Assembly (NCBI GenBank): GCA_937901345.1
Contig: CALCHM010000088.1
Location: 1 to 18,664 of the forward strand
Reading direction: 5' to 3'
Length of the DNA stretch: 18,664 nt
From: an uncultured Prevotella sp.
Lineage (GTDB): Bacteria > Bacteroidota > Bacteroidia > Bacteroidales > Bacteroidaceae
In this document: positions 1 through 8,011 of the stretch, piece by piece
Numbering within the stretch: position 1 is the first letter of the stretch
Layout: each line of letters opens with the position of its first letter
Notes under the pieces: model-generated
What the model was told of the DNA's origin: nothing
Seen by the model: the letters and a program-made list of their open reading frames with translations, nothing else
The model's database searches: none
Made by a program: the position numbers and the translations under genes

Positions 1-52
1 GAGCATCTGACTACGGATCAGAAGGTTACAGGTTTGAATCCTGTCGGAGTCA
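1..52 (+). tRNA. tRNA-Arg(ACG), 5' end cut off by the window edge
   Basis: The visible part begins at the 3' strand of the D stem (GAGC, 1-4). The anticodon arm is a perfect 5-bp stem (6-10 with 18-22) around a 7-nt loop, with anticodon ACG at 13-15, which is the tRNA-Arg for CGN codons. The T arm (28-44) has a perfect 5-bp stem and a TTTGAAT loop. The acceptor 3' strand is 45-51 and the discriminator is A52. The next bases are CAA, so the CCA tail is not encoded and must be added after transcription. The 5' half lies outside the window. Confidence 0.93.
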
Positions 53-63
53 CAACCAGAAAG

Positions 64-100
64 AACTCGAGCAACATACAATAAAGTTGTTCGAGTTTTT
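64..100 (+). terminator. Rho-independent terminator of tRNA-Arg
   Basis: A 12-bp stem (64-75 with 86-97, one G-U pair) with a 10-nt loop is followed by a T run to 100. It starts 12 bases after the tRNA end and lies before the next gene, so it probably separates tRNA-Arg transcription from the CCA-adding enzyme gene. Confidence 0.85.
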
Positions 101-135
101 GTTTTGCATAAAAAGATAAGAAAGACTTTGCAAAT

Positions 136-1542
136 ATGGTTTACGAATTAAAAAATCCTATATTTAAACTCCTCTCCAAAGTAGCAGATGAATTGCAATT
201 AGAATGCTATGTTGTTGGAGGATACGTAAGAGATCTCATCATGAATCGCCCTTCTAAAGACATCGATATCGTTGTAGTAGGGAGCGGGATTGCGATGGCA
301 GAGGCTTTTGCAAAAAAATTGAACAATAAGTGTCACCTAAGTGTATTTAAGAACTTTGGCACTGCTCAGGTGAAATGGAAAGGCGAAGAAGTGGAGTTTG
401 TTGGCGCACGACGGGAAAGTTACAACCGTAACAGCAGAAAACCAATTGTTGAAGATGGTACGTTAGAAGATGATCAAAACAGACGCGACTTCACTATCAA
501 TGCAATGGCGATATGTATCAACGAATCAAGATTCGGCGAATTGGTAGATCCATTTGATGGACTTTATGATATAGAAGATCGCATCATTCGCACACCATTA
601 GATCCGGATATTACATTTTCTGATGACCCATTAAGAATGATGAGATGTGTAAGATTTGCCACACAACTTGGATTTCTTATTGAAGATGAAACTTTTGAAG
701 CACTTGAACGTAACAAAGAGCGTATTAAAATAATTTCTCAAGAGCGCATCATCACTGAACTCAACAAGATAATGCTTTCACCCGTACCTTCGCGCGGATT
801 TGTTGACCTTCAGCGTTGCGGTTTGCTCGAATTAATATTACCAGAAGTTGCAGCTCTTGACATTGTAGAAGTTAGAAACAACAGAGCACATAAAAATAAC
901 TTCTACCATACACTTGAAGTGCTTGATAATATTTCTAAAAAAACAGACAATCTTTATTTGCGTTGGGCAGCACTACTACATGATATCGGCAAACCCAGAA
1001 GCAAAAGATGGGAAAATGGTATTGGATGGACGTTCCATAATCACAACTTTATTGGAATGAAAATGATTAAACCATTATTTCATCGCATGAAGTTGCCGCT
1101 GGACGATCGTCTCAAGTATGTAGAAAAACTCGTAGAACTTCACATGCGCCCCATAGCAATTGCTGATGAAATCGTAACAGATTCTGCAGTTAGACGACTG
1201 GGATTTGAAGCAAGACCAGATATTGAAGATCTCATGCTACTCTGCGAAGCTGATATTACCAGCAAAAACGAACAGAAGAAGCAGAGTTTTCTTAATAATT
1301 TCCAACTTGTAAGACAAAAACTGGAGGAAATACGAAAAAAAGATGAAAAAAGTGCTTTCCAACCCATTATTAGAGGTGAAGAAATCATGGAATTATTTCA
1401 TCTTCCTCCATGTAAAGAAGTGGGTTTCTTAAAATCAGCTCTTAAGGAAGCACGTTGGAACGAAACCATAGAACCTACATACGAAGCTGAAATCGCATTT
1501 CTGCGTGAAACTGCAATAAGTTTGAATATCCTCAAAGAGTAG
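136..1542 (+). CDS. cca: CCA-adding enzyme (tRNA nucleotidyltransferase) with HD domain
   Basis: This 468-residue protein is a class II tRNA nucleotidyltransferase, which builds or repairs the 3' CCA end of tRNAs from CTP and ATP. The head domain has the GG motif (G28-G29) with R32-D33, the catalytic metal pair D42-x-D44, and RRDFTINAMA at 116-125. DDPLRMMRCVRFA (163-175) belongs to the RNA-binding and nucleotide-template part. A C-terminal HD phosphohydrolase domain follows, with H258 and H282-D283 in LLHDIGKP. The family overlaps poly(A) polymerase PcnB, but one such gene per genome and tRNAs lacking encoded CCA favour the CCA role. The ATG at 136 is the first in frame and leaves the motifs at normal distances from the N-terminus. 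It is the only + strand gene before proS. Its codons are noticeably A/T-rich compared with aspS or proS. Confidence 0.93.
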   Translation: MVYELKNPIFKLLSKVADELQLECYVVGGYVRDLIMNRPSKDIDIVVVGSGIAMAEAFAKKLNNKCHLSVFKNFGTAQVKWKGEEVEFVGARRESYNRNSRKPIVEDGTLEDDQNRRDFTINAMAICINESRFGELVDPFDGLYDIEDRIIRTPLDPDITFSDDPLRMMRCVRFATQLGFLIEDETFEALERNKERIKIISQERIITELNKIMLSPVPSRGFVDLQRCGLLELILPEVAALDIVEVRNNRAHKNNFYHTLEVLDNISKKTDNLYLRWAALLHDIGKPRSKRWENGIGWTFHNHNFIGMKMIKPLFHRMKLPLDDRLKYVEKLVELHMRPIAIADEIVTDSAVRRLGFEARPDIEDLMLLCEADITSKNEQKKQSFLNNFQLVRQKLEEIRKKDEKSAFQPIIRGEEIMELFHLPPCKEVGFLKSALKEARWNETIEPTYEAEIAFLRETAISLNILKE

Positions 1543-1597
1543 AAACAAAAAACCTTATGCTTCCTTTATTTAGAAAGAAAAGAAGTATAATCAATGG

Positions 1598-1639
1598 AAA
1601 ACGACAGAGCGTGAACGTATGTTCTCACTCTGTCGTTTT
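1598..1639. terminator. Bidirectional terminator between convergent cca and yigZ
   Basis: Two 19-nt arms (1598-1616 and 1621-1639) pair with only two mismatches around a GTAT loop. The outer ends are AAAA and TTTT, so either strand gives a hairpin ending in U residues. It lies between the stop of the + gene at 1542 and the end of the - gene at 1670, which suits termination from both sides. Confidence 0.85.
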
Positions 1640-1669
1640 ACGTTATATATGATTGTTATAACCTTCCTA

Positions 1670-2260
1670 TTAATTTATTTGTTCTGGAGTTACGCCTAAT
1701 TTTGCTTTTAATTCTGCTTCATGAGACAATCTGCATCTAAGTGTCAAAATCGTTTCAAGTGCTGTATATTCACGATTAAGAACTTCTGCATCTAAAGCAC
1801 GTATCGTTCGCATGGCTCTATCCACCTCGGTATAAGGGACTTTAGCTTCAAATTCACATTTTACGAAACGTTCTTCTATCGTTGCAGCAGCTAATGCATC
1901 TCCAGCGGCAGTCTTGTAAGCAACGACGAGTCCACCTGTACCTAAATTTACCCCTCCATAATAACGCACAACAATAACAAGTGTAAACGTCACGCCAAAT
2001 GAACGCAGTTGGCGAAGAATAGGTTGACCAGAAGAACCTGCAGGTTCACCATCATCATTCGCACGCGTACGCTCACCTTGATAACCAAGAACATAAGCAT
2101 AACACACATGACGCGCATCAAAATATTTCTTACGATATGCTGCTACAAGTTCTTTTACTTCTTCTTCATTCGCTACAGGCATAGCAAAAGCTAAGAAACG
2201 ACTGCGCTTCTCAGAATAAAACCCTTCGGTGAGTGAAGTTACTGTGTGATAAATATCCAT
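1670..2260 (-). CDS. yigZ: YigZ/IMPACT family protein
   Basis: A 196-residue protein of the YigZ (UPF0029, IMPACT N-terminal) family, close to the usual length of about 200. The diagnostic block is present: KRSRF at 18-22, ARHVCYAY at 49-56, NDDGEPAGSSGQPIL at 68-82 and VRYYGGVNLGTGGL at 98-111. A second alpha/beta domain completes the protein. The bacterial role is not settled; eukaryotic IMPACT acts on the translation-control kinase GCN2, and YigZ structures suggest binding of nucleic acid or protein. The ATG at 2260 was chosen because the in-frame ATG at 2335 would add an N-terminus such as PFFFFLSSFF. That tail simply translates the pyrimidine tract of the upstream gene's terminator. It is last in a row of minus-strand genes and converges on cca. 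Confidence 0.9.
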   Translation of the reverse strand: MDIYHTVTSLTEGFYSEKRSRFLAFAMPVANEEEVKELVAAYRKKYFDARHVCYAYVLGYQGERTRANDDGEPAGSSGQPILRQLRSFGVTFTLVIVVRYYGGVNLGTGGLVVAYKTAAGDALAAATIEERFVKCEFEAKVPYTEVDRAMRTIRALDAEVLNREYTALETILTLRCRLSHEAELKAKLGVTPEQIN

Positions 2261-2284
2261 GGAGGAAAGGAGGGATGTTTTTTC

Positions 2285-2359
2285 AAAAAAAGAAGAAAGA
2301 AAAAAGAAGAAAGGAACTGTATCTATGAATTTCAATTATCATAAAACAGTATCCTTTCT
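2285..2359 (-). terminator. Terminator of the MaoC-like gene, with long pyrimidine tail
   Basis: On the minus strand, arms at 2346-2359 and 2308-2320 (about 12 pairs, one small bulge) close a hairpin. It is followed by an unbroken pyrimidine run: on the + strand 2285-2316 is 32 consecutive purines. It begins directly after the stop of the upstream gene and ends 24 bases before the chosen yigZ start. yigZ therefore either depends on read-through or has a promoter inside this tract that I cannot identify. Confidence 0.7.
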
Positions 2360-2374
2360 TATTTCTTCTTATTT

Positions 2375-2839
2375 TTAATTAAAATGATAGAGGAATGTAG
2401 CTACGCCATCAAGCGCATGCTTCTTCTCGCCTTGAATCTCAATATAAAATTTGATTTCAACCTTTGCGATACCACGAAGATTGGCGATACTTTCCAATTT
2501 TGTAACCAAACGTACTGATTGACCAGAAAGAACAGCTTGACCAAACTTCATCTTATCCATGCCATAATTTACAAGCATCTTGATATTATTAACCTCGATG
2601 ATTTGATCCCACAAATAAGGTAGAAGAGAAAGCGTAAGGTAACCATGAACAATAGTTTGTCCAAAAGGACTTTCTGACTTACAACGCTCTGTGTCAACAT
2701 GAATCCACTGATGATCAAGCGTTGCATCTGCAAAGAGATTAATACGTTCTTGATTAACTTCCAACCATTCAGAAGTTCCTAATTCCTGACCTAAATGAGC
2801 TGCAAACTCATCATAACTATTAATAACCAACTTTTCCAT
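2375..2839 (-). CDS. MaoC-like hot-dog hydratase (enoyl-CoA hydratase type)
   Basis: 154 residues with the single hot-dog fold of MaoC-like (R)-specific enoyl-CoA hydratases. The hydratase-2 signature is visible: D42 and H47 in the segment ATLDHQWIHVD (39-49) are the expected catalytic pair, and TIVHGYLTLS (62-71) forms the following conserved helix. NYGMDKMKFGQAVLSGQSVR is the strand and turn typical of the Rv0130-like subgroup. The expected reaction is hydration of a trans-2-enoyl-CoA, or the reverse, but the substrate cannot be told from sequence. No fatty-acid or polyhydroxyalkanoate gene is adjacent, so context does not help. It lies 50 bp downstream of the unknown membrane protein gene on the same strand, and the two may be co-transcribed. 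Confidence 0.85.
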   Translation of the reverse strand: MEKLVINSYDEFAAHLGQELGTSEWLEVNQERINLFADATLDHQWIHVDTERCKSESPFGQTIVHGYLTLSLLPYLWDQIIEVNNIKMLVNYGMDKMKFGQAVLSGQSVRLVTKLESIANLRGIAKVEIKFYIEIQGEKKHALDGVATFLYHFN

Positions 2840-2889
2840 GTGTCAATAATTTGTTTTAAGATTGTGGATAGTGTTTGGATTTTCAAAAA

Positions 2890-3744
2890 TTATCTAACTG
2901 GTCGCAATGCCGCATAAACGATTTTACACTCGGGTGTAAATAATAGAATAACTTTGTGTTTACGAGCAACCTTTTTAGGCGATATTATAGCGATATTAAA
3001 TTGCACAGCGTAACCCGCCGCTTCATCTCCAATACGTGCTTTATCAAACTCTAGATTAGAAGTAATTTCAAAAGTACGCTTCTTGATATTCTTGCAATAC
3101 ACGTTGTTAACAAAATCTTTCACCTTATCATTGGAAAGATTCTGATGGAATAAGAAGAAAGAAACGGTATCAGCACACAACGCAGCCACATCATCAGCAT
3201 TTCCTTCACCTAGTGCAGCAAAGAATTTCGTCGCTTGCTCTTGAAGTGTTGTTGTTACGGTTTCTACTTCAGGGAGTTTGTGCATACCTTGAAGAATATA
3301 CATCGCCTCATTATAATGTTCAGCCATTTGACCAAGGGCACCATACTCCTCATAACTCTTCTTAAGTTTACTGTTTATTGCAGCAACCCAAAGTAATGAA
3401 TCTAACTTTTGTTCAACAGCAATAGTTAACTTGGAAGTAAGTTGATGTTTCTTCTTAAAATTTTGTATCGCCTGAAGAGTGGGTTTATTTTTAATTGTTT
3501 CCCATTCACTTTGTTGACGAAGAAGATTGCGTTTCTTCTCTTGTGCCTTTTCTGCATATTCCGAGTTGGGGAAACGCTTTGTTATGCTATCACACTGAGA
3601 TGCCGTATAATCATTACCCAATTCATTGTACAATTTTTGTACTTGATAAGCATCTGTAGTCGTATAAATATAATATCCGAGAATCGCGGCAATGAGTAAC
3701 ACTACAACCGTAGCAACAATACTAAGTGACTTAAACTTTTTCAT
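2890..3744 (-). CDS. Membrane-anchored protein of unknown function, possible NTF2-like C-terminus
   Basis: I do not recognise this 284-residue protein. It starts with a short basic segment (MKKFK) and one hydrophobic stretch at about 8-28, with no lipobox Cys, so it is probably a signal anchor with the rest outside the cytoplasm. Residues about 30-75 (DSITKRFPNSEYAEKAQEKK) look like a helical TPR-type hairpin of the kind seen in envelope proteins. The middle is charged and helical. The C-terminal part, from FFAALGEGNADDVAAL at 174-189, has the look of an NTF2/SnoaL-like cone fold, but that is only an impression. It sits between the asnS terminator and the MaoC-like gene. The start ATG at 3744 is well supported by the membrane segment that follows it. 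Confidence 0.75.
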   Translation of the reverse strand: MKKFKSLSIVATVVVLLIAAILGYYIYTTTDAYQVQKLYNELGNDYTASQCDSITKRFPNSEYAEKAQEKKRNLLRQQSEWETIKNKPTLQAIQNFKKKHQLTSKLTIAVEQKLDSLLWVAAINSKLKKSYEEYGALGQMAEHYNEAMYILQGMHKLPEVETVTTTLQEQATKFFAALGEGNADDVAALCADTVSFFLFHQNLSNDKVKDFVNNVYCKNIKKRTFEITSNLEFDKARIGDEAAGYAVQFNIAIISPKKVARKHKVILLFTPECKIVYAALRPVR

Positions 3745-3747
3745 GAG

Positions 3748-3798
3748 AAAAGATTTTAAGAAAGGAAGTTAGAAGAAGGTTTGCATCTTCTAACTTCC
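3748..3798 (-). terminator. Terminator of asnS (end of purB operon)
   Basis: A perfect 12-bp stem (3764-3775 with 3787-3798) with an 11-nt loop lies 10 bases past the asnS stop. On the minus strand it is followed by a T-rich stretch (TTTCTTAAAATCTTTT, 3748-3763). It probably ends the purB-rluB-asnS transcript. Confidence 0.8.
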
Positions 3799-3808
3799 AG
3801 TGATACAA

Positions 3809-5203
3809 TTAAAATTCAGCTGACTTCGGAGTACGTGGGAAAGGAATCACGTCGCGGATATTTTGCATACCTGTTACGAAGAGTATTAAGCGTTCAAATC
3901 CGAGACCGAAACCACTGTGAGGACATGTACCGAAACGACGTGTATCAAGATACCACCACATATCCTTCATAGGAATGCCGAGTTCGTTGATGCGAGCAGT
4001 GAGTTTTTCGTAACTTTCTTCACGTTCAGAACCACCAATGATTTCGCCAATCTGCGGGAAGAGTACGTCCATTGCGCGAACTGTCTTACCGTCTTCATTC
4101 TGCTTCATGTAGAATGCCTTGATTTCCTTAGGATAGTCCGTGAGGATAACGGGCTTCTTAAAGTGTTCTTCAACAAGGTAACGTTCGTGTTCGCTGGCAA
4201 GGTCAACACCCCAATAAACGGGGAATTCAAACGCCTTCTTACCAGACTTTGCAGCTTCTTCAAGAATCTCAACGCCTTCAGTATAAGTGAGACGGATGAA
4301 ATCGTTGTTTACTACGAAGTTCAAACGTTCAAGAAGCGTTTTGTCAACCATCTTGTTGAGGAATTCGAGGTCGTCCTTACAATTATCCAATGCCCAACGT
4401 ACGCAATACTTGATGAAATCCTCTGCGAGGTCCATATTGTCGTTAATATCGTTGAAAGCTACTTCGGGTTCAATCATCCAGAACTCAGCGAGGTGGCGAG
4501 GAGTATTGGAGTTTTCCGCACGGAAAGTAGGACCAAAGGTGTAGATTGCACCAAGTGCTGTTGCTGCGAGTTCACCTTCCAACTGACCTGAAACGGTGAG
4601 TGAAGTTGTCTTGCCGAAGAAGTCGTCAGAATAATCAATCTTGCCATTCTCGTCCTTCTTCAAATCGTAGAGATTCTTCGTAGTTACCTGGAACATCTGA
4701 CCAGCACCTTCACAGTCTGAAGCTGTGATAATAGGTGTGTGGAAATAGAAGAAACCACGTTCGTGGAAGTACTGGTGGATGGCCATTGCCATGTTGTGAC
4801 GAATGCGGAACACTGCGCCAAACGTATTTGTACGCAAACGCATGTGAGCATGCTGGCGCATGAACTCGAAAGTCTGTCCCTTCTTCTGCATGGGGTATTC
4901 AGCATCGCATGTGCCGTAAACTACGATTTCTGTAGCCTGAATTTCTGCAGCCTGACCAGCGCCCTGACTTTCTACGAGTGTACCAGTAACAGCGAGACAA
5001 GCACCTGTAGTCACTTTCTTCAACAATTCTTCGTCAAACTTGTCAACGTCAGCAACAATCTGAACGTTGTGAATGGTAGAACCGTCGTTAAGCGCAATAA
5101 AGTTTACCGACTTGCTACCACGCTTCGTTCTTACCCACCCCTTGACGGTTACTTCTGCGCCATAGTTGGTTGAACGGAGTATATCAATAACTTTTGTTCT
5201 CAT
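3809..5203 (-). CDS. asnS: Asparaginyl-tRNA synthetase
   Basis: A 464-residue class IIb synthetase that charges tRNA-Asn with asparagine using ATP. The N-terminal OB-fold anticodon-binding domain starts with VTVKGWVRTKRG at 18-29. Motif 2 is the AsnRS-type FRAENSNTPRHLAEF at 227-241. Motif 3 is GFGLGFER at 431-438, followed by the usual IRDVIPFPRTP end. The length fits bacterial AsnRS of about 460-470. Presence of both AsnRS and AspRS in the genome means Asn-tRNA can be made directly, which usually goes with a discriminating AspRS. It starts 18 bp after the rluB-like stop, so the two genes are almost certainly co-transcribed. Confidence 0.97.
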   Translation of the reverse strand: MRTKVIDILRSTNYGAEVTVKGWVRTKRGSKSVNFIALNDGSTIHNVQIVADVDKFDEELLKKVTTGACLAVTGTLVESQGAGQAAEIQATEIVVYGTCDAEYPMQKKGQTFEFMRQHAHMRLRTNTFGAVFRIRHNMAMAIHQYFHERGFFYFHTPIITASDCEGAGQMFQVTTKNLYDLKKDENGKIDYSDDFFGKTTSLTVSGQLEGELAATALGAIYTFGPTFRAENSNTPRHLAEFWMIEPEVAFNDINDNMDLAEDFIKYCVRWALDNCKDDLEFLNKMVDKTLLERLNFVVNNDFIRLTYTEGVEILEEAAKSGKKAFEFPVYWGVDLASEHERYLVEEHFKKPVILTDYPKEIKAFYMKQNEDGKTVRAMDVLFPQIGEIIGGSEREESYEKLTARINELGIPMKDMWWYLDTRRFGTCPHSGFGLGFERLILFVTGMQNIRDVIPFPRTPKSAEF

Positions 5204-5221
5204 ATTAAATGCTAATAAATA

Positions 5222-6388
5222 CTATTCAAAAGCGCCCATGCGCAACATTGAAACTTCCTTTTCAGTGAGGTAACGCCAGTCACCGCGACGTACGTTCTTC
5301 TTGGTAAGACCAGCGAAATAAACACGGTCCAATTTTACCACATGGTAACCGAGTGATTCGAAAATACGGCGCACGATACGGTTCTTACCTGAGTGTATTT
5401 CAATACCAACTTGCTTCTTGTCAGTTGGTGAAGCATACTCTACAGCGTCAGCCTTAATCATACCGTCTTCAAGGTTGATACCTTCAGCAATCTGACGGAT
5501 ATCAGCAGCAGAAACGTTTTGATCGGTATGTACGTGATAAATCTTCTTCTTCAAGAACTTGGGATGTGTCAATTTAGAAGCTAATTCACCATCGTTTGTG
5601 AGGAGCAGCACACCTGTTGTGTTGCGGTCAAGACGACCTACGGGGTAGATGCGTTCAGGACAAGCGCCTTGTACGAGGTCCATCACTGTCTTACGATTCT
5701 GAGGATCTTCGCTTGTAGTTACATAACCCTTGGGTTTATTAAGCAGCACGTAAACCTTCTTCTCGAGTTTCACTGCTTCACCATGGAAGCAAACGAGGTC
5801 AGTGCGCATTACACGTGCACCAAGTTCGGTAATCACTTCGCCATTTACGGTTACAACACCCGCTTCGATATACTTGTCGGCATCACGACGACTGCACACC
5901 CCGGCATTTGCCAAATACTTGTTCAAACGAATGGGAGCATTAGGATCGAAGTGTTCTTCCTTATACTCAAGGCGCTTCTTAGCGCTATACTTGGCATGAG
6001 GGTCATAATTCCCGGTGCGCTTGCGGGGAGCGTAGCCACCACGTTGCAGACCTTCTTCACCACGGTTAAATCCACCACGCTGACCTTCGTTGCCTGCGTT
6101 AAAGCGTGGACGAGAAGTGGGTTCTCCGCCGAAGTTGTTTTGTGCGAAACGCTGCTTGTTGAAGCGACTCTGACCATCACGGTTGGGACGCTGGAAACCA
6201 CCTTCCGTGCGTTCGCCAAAACCACGACCTTGGTTGTTAAAACGAGGACGCTGAGCATTGTCGCCTTCACGGCGATAACCACCGCTTACGCCTTCGCGTG
6301 AATTGGGGCGGTTTGAATTGCGTCCGTTACCATTTGAAAAGCGGTTGCCATCTCGGCCACCCTTTCCCTTGTTAAAAAAATCTGACAT
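5222..6388 (-). CDS. rluB: RluB-like rRNA pseudouridine synthase with long Gly/Arg/Asn-rich N-tail
   Basis: 388 residues. An S4 RNA-binding domain at about 153-198 (IRLNKYLANAGVCSRRDADK) is followed by an RsuA/RluB-family catalytic domain. YPVGRLDRNTTGVLLLTNDGE carries the catalytic Asp at D254, and IHSGKNRIVRRIFESLGY is the conserved C-terminal block. By homology it isomerises a uridine in 23S rRNA; the site is U2605 if it is a true RluB, but RluE/RluF-type specificity cannot be excluded by eye. Residues 1 to about 150 are low-complexity and basic, rich in G, R, N, Q and F, with RPRFN repeated at 47-51 and 93-97, and are probably disordered. E. coli RluB (about 290 residues) lacks such an N-terminal tail. 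The ATG at 6388 is kept because the tail stays in frame without interruption. It lies between purB (74 bp) and asnS (18 bp). Confidence 0.9.
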   Translation of the reverse strand: MSDFFNKGKGGRDGNRFSNGNGRNSNRPNSREGVSGGYRREGDNAQRPRFNNQGRGFGERTEGGFQRPNRDGQSRFNKQRFAQNNFGGEPTSRPRFNAGNEGQRGGFNRGEEGLQRGGYAPRKRTGNYDPHAKYSAKKRLEYKEEHFDPNAPIRLNKYLANAGVCSRRDADKYIEAGVVTVNGEVITELGARVMRTDLVCFHGEAVKLEKKVYVLLNKPKGYVTTSEDPQNRKTVMDLVQGACPERIYPVGRLDRNTTGVLLLTNDGELASKLTHPKFLKKKIYHVHTDQNVSAADIRQIAEGINLEDGMIKADAVEYASPTDKKQVGIEIHSGKNRIVRRIFESLGYHVVKLDRVYFAGLTKKNVRRGDWRYLTEKEVSMLRMGAFE

Positions 6389-6462
6389 AAATTTTAAAAT
6401 TTGTCTTTTGTCAATGACTATAATCTAGTGTAAACGGTAATGTCTCAACCGTTGTTGCTTAT

Positions 6463-7800
6463 TTAGATACCTGTATAATTCCAGGGAGTGATCACACGGA
6501 GTTCTGCCTTAATTTCTTCGCTCACGTCAAGTCCTTCGATGAATGTGCGGATGCTTTCTTCTGTGATAGCAGCATTGGTGCGAGTCAAGGCCTTGAGTGC
6601 TTCGTAGGGGTTAGGATATGCTTCGCGGCGAAGCACGGTTTGAATTGCTTCGGCACATACTGCCCAGCAGTTTTCGAGGTCGCGACGCAATGCTTCTTCG
6701 TTAAGGAGCAATTTGCTGAAACCCTTAAGTGTAGAACTAAAGGCGATGAGTGCGTGACCCATAGGAACACCGATGTTGCGCAATACTGTTGAGTCTGTCA
6801 AGTCACGCTGCAAACGGCTGATGGGGAGTTTCACAGCCAAGTGGTCGAGAATAGCATTTGCCACACCGAGGTTACCTTCAGAGTTTTCAAAATCAATGGG
6901 GTTCACCTTGTGAGGCATTGCTGACGAACCAACTTCGCCTGCCTTAATCTTCTGCTTGAAATACTCCATAGAGATGTACTGCCAAAAGTCGCGATTCAAG
7001 TCGATGAGAATAGTGTGAATGCGCTTCATTGCGTCGAAGGTTGCAGCAAGATTATCGTAATTTGAAATCTGAGTAGTGTATTCTTCGCGCTTGATGCCGA
7101 GCTTTTCTGCAAGGAACTTTTCTGCAAATGCTTTCCAATCGTAAGCAGGATAAGCCACGCGGTGTGCATTCAAGTTACCTGTTGCGCCACCAAACTTACC
7201 GCTGCAAGGCACAGCCTTCAACTGCTTCAATTGTTCTTCAAGTCGGTAAGCAAACACCTTTACTTCCTTACCCAAACGTGTGGGCGAAGCGGGCTGACCG
7301 TGTGTCTTAGCGAGCATTGCAATGTCCTTCCACTCTTCAGCAAAAGCATTGAGTTGGTCAATCACCTTTTGCAACAAGGGAATATAAACTTCCTCAGTTG
7401 CATCCTTAATCATCAAGGGGAAAGACGTGTTGTTGATATCCTGAGAAGTAAGACCGAAGTGTACGAACTCCTTATATTGTTCCAAACCGCCAATGGCATC
7501 AAACTTTTCCTTGATGAAATATTCGATAGCCTTTACGTCGTGGTTCGTAACGCTTTCGATATCCTTAACGCGCTGTGCATCTTCAAGCGAGAAGTTCTGA
7601 TAGATTTCTCTAAACTTGGGGAAAAGTGCGCTATCAACACCCACCAACTGAGGCAAGGGGAGTTCACAAAGAGCGATGTAATATTCAATTTCAACTCGTA
7701 CGCGGTATTTCATCAGCGCATACTCTGAGAAGTAGTTTTGCAACTCGCTCGTTTTAGAAGCGTAACGTCCATCAATAGGACTAACTGCGATTAAAGACAT
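6463..7800 (-). CDS. purB: Adenylosuccinate lyase
   Basis: A 445-residue enzyme of the fumarase/aspartase superfamily. It cleaves SAICAR to AICAR and adenylosuccinate to AMP, releasing fumarate, in purine synthesis. The superfamily signature GSSAMPHKVNP is at about 291-301, carrying the flexible-loop catalytic Ser. The catalytic His region KTHGQPASPTRLGKE is at 165-179, and the N-terminal SPIDGRYASK matches the E. coli-like long form. It is the first gene of a probable purB-rluB-asnS operon, with a promoter -7 box about 43 bp upstream of the start codon. I see no terminator in the 74 bp before the rluB-like gene, only a weak inverted repeat. Confidence 0.97.
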   Translation of the reverse strand: MSLIAVSPIDGRYASKTSELQNYFSEYALMKYRVRVEIEYYIALCELPLPQLVGVDSALFPKFREIYQNFSLEDAQRVKDIESVTNHDVKAIEYFIKEKFDAIGGLEQYKEFVHFGLTSQDINNTSFPLMIKDATEEVYIPLLQKVIDQLNAFAEEWKDIAMLAKTHGQPASPTRLGKEVKVFAYRLEEQLKQLKAVPCSGKFGGATGNLNAHRVAYPAYDWKAFAEKFLAEKLGIKREEYTTQISNYDNLAATFDAMKRIHTILIDLNRDFWQYISMEYFKQKIKAGEVGSSAMPHKVNPIDFENSEGNLGVANAILDHLAVKLPISRLQRDLTDSTVLRNIGVPMGHALIAFSSTLKGFSKLLLNEEALRRDLENCWAVCAEAIQTVLRREAYPNPYEALKALTRTNAAITEESIRTFIEGLDVSEEIKAELRVITPWNYTGI

Positions 7801-7842
7801 AACCTATATTTTTGTAGAATAATATTTTACATTTAGACCGTG

Positions 7843-7873
7843 CAAAGTTACTGATTTCTCATTAAATAAAAGC
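7843..7873 (-). promoter_or_regulatory. Probable purB operon promoter (Bacteroidota type)
   Basis: The minus strand reads TAACTTTG at 7850-7843, matching the Bacteroidota -7 consensus TAnnTTTG. About 19 bp upstream there is only a T-rich GCTTTT, not a clean TTTG, so the -33 box is weak. It implies a leader of roughly 35-40 nt before the ATG at 7800. Confidence 0.6.
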
Positions 7874-8011
7874 GTTTCTAAACTACAAAATACAGTTGCA
7901 CGGTGGTGAATAACAGATTTGCAAACTCAACCAACATAGTTCTGAACTACGAGATGCCCAATCATTTCAAAATCAGTCCTGACAGACATGAGGGATACCA
8001 TGGCAACGGTA

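Noticed and set aside
103..138. Leaderless promoter for cca
   Set aside because: TTTG at 103-106 and a TTTG at 127-130 are present, but the -7 lacks its TA (AGACTTTG) and the spacing is 16 bp, so support is too weak.
2261..2335. Longer N-terminus for YigZ
   Set aside because: The extra residues translate the pyrimidine tail and hairpin of the upstream terminator, and family members start near MDIYHTV.
6389..6462. Terminator or second promoter between purB and the rluB-like gene
   Set aside because: There is only a weak AACGGT/ACCGTT inverted repeat with no T run, and no TAnnTTTG box.
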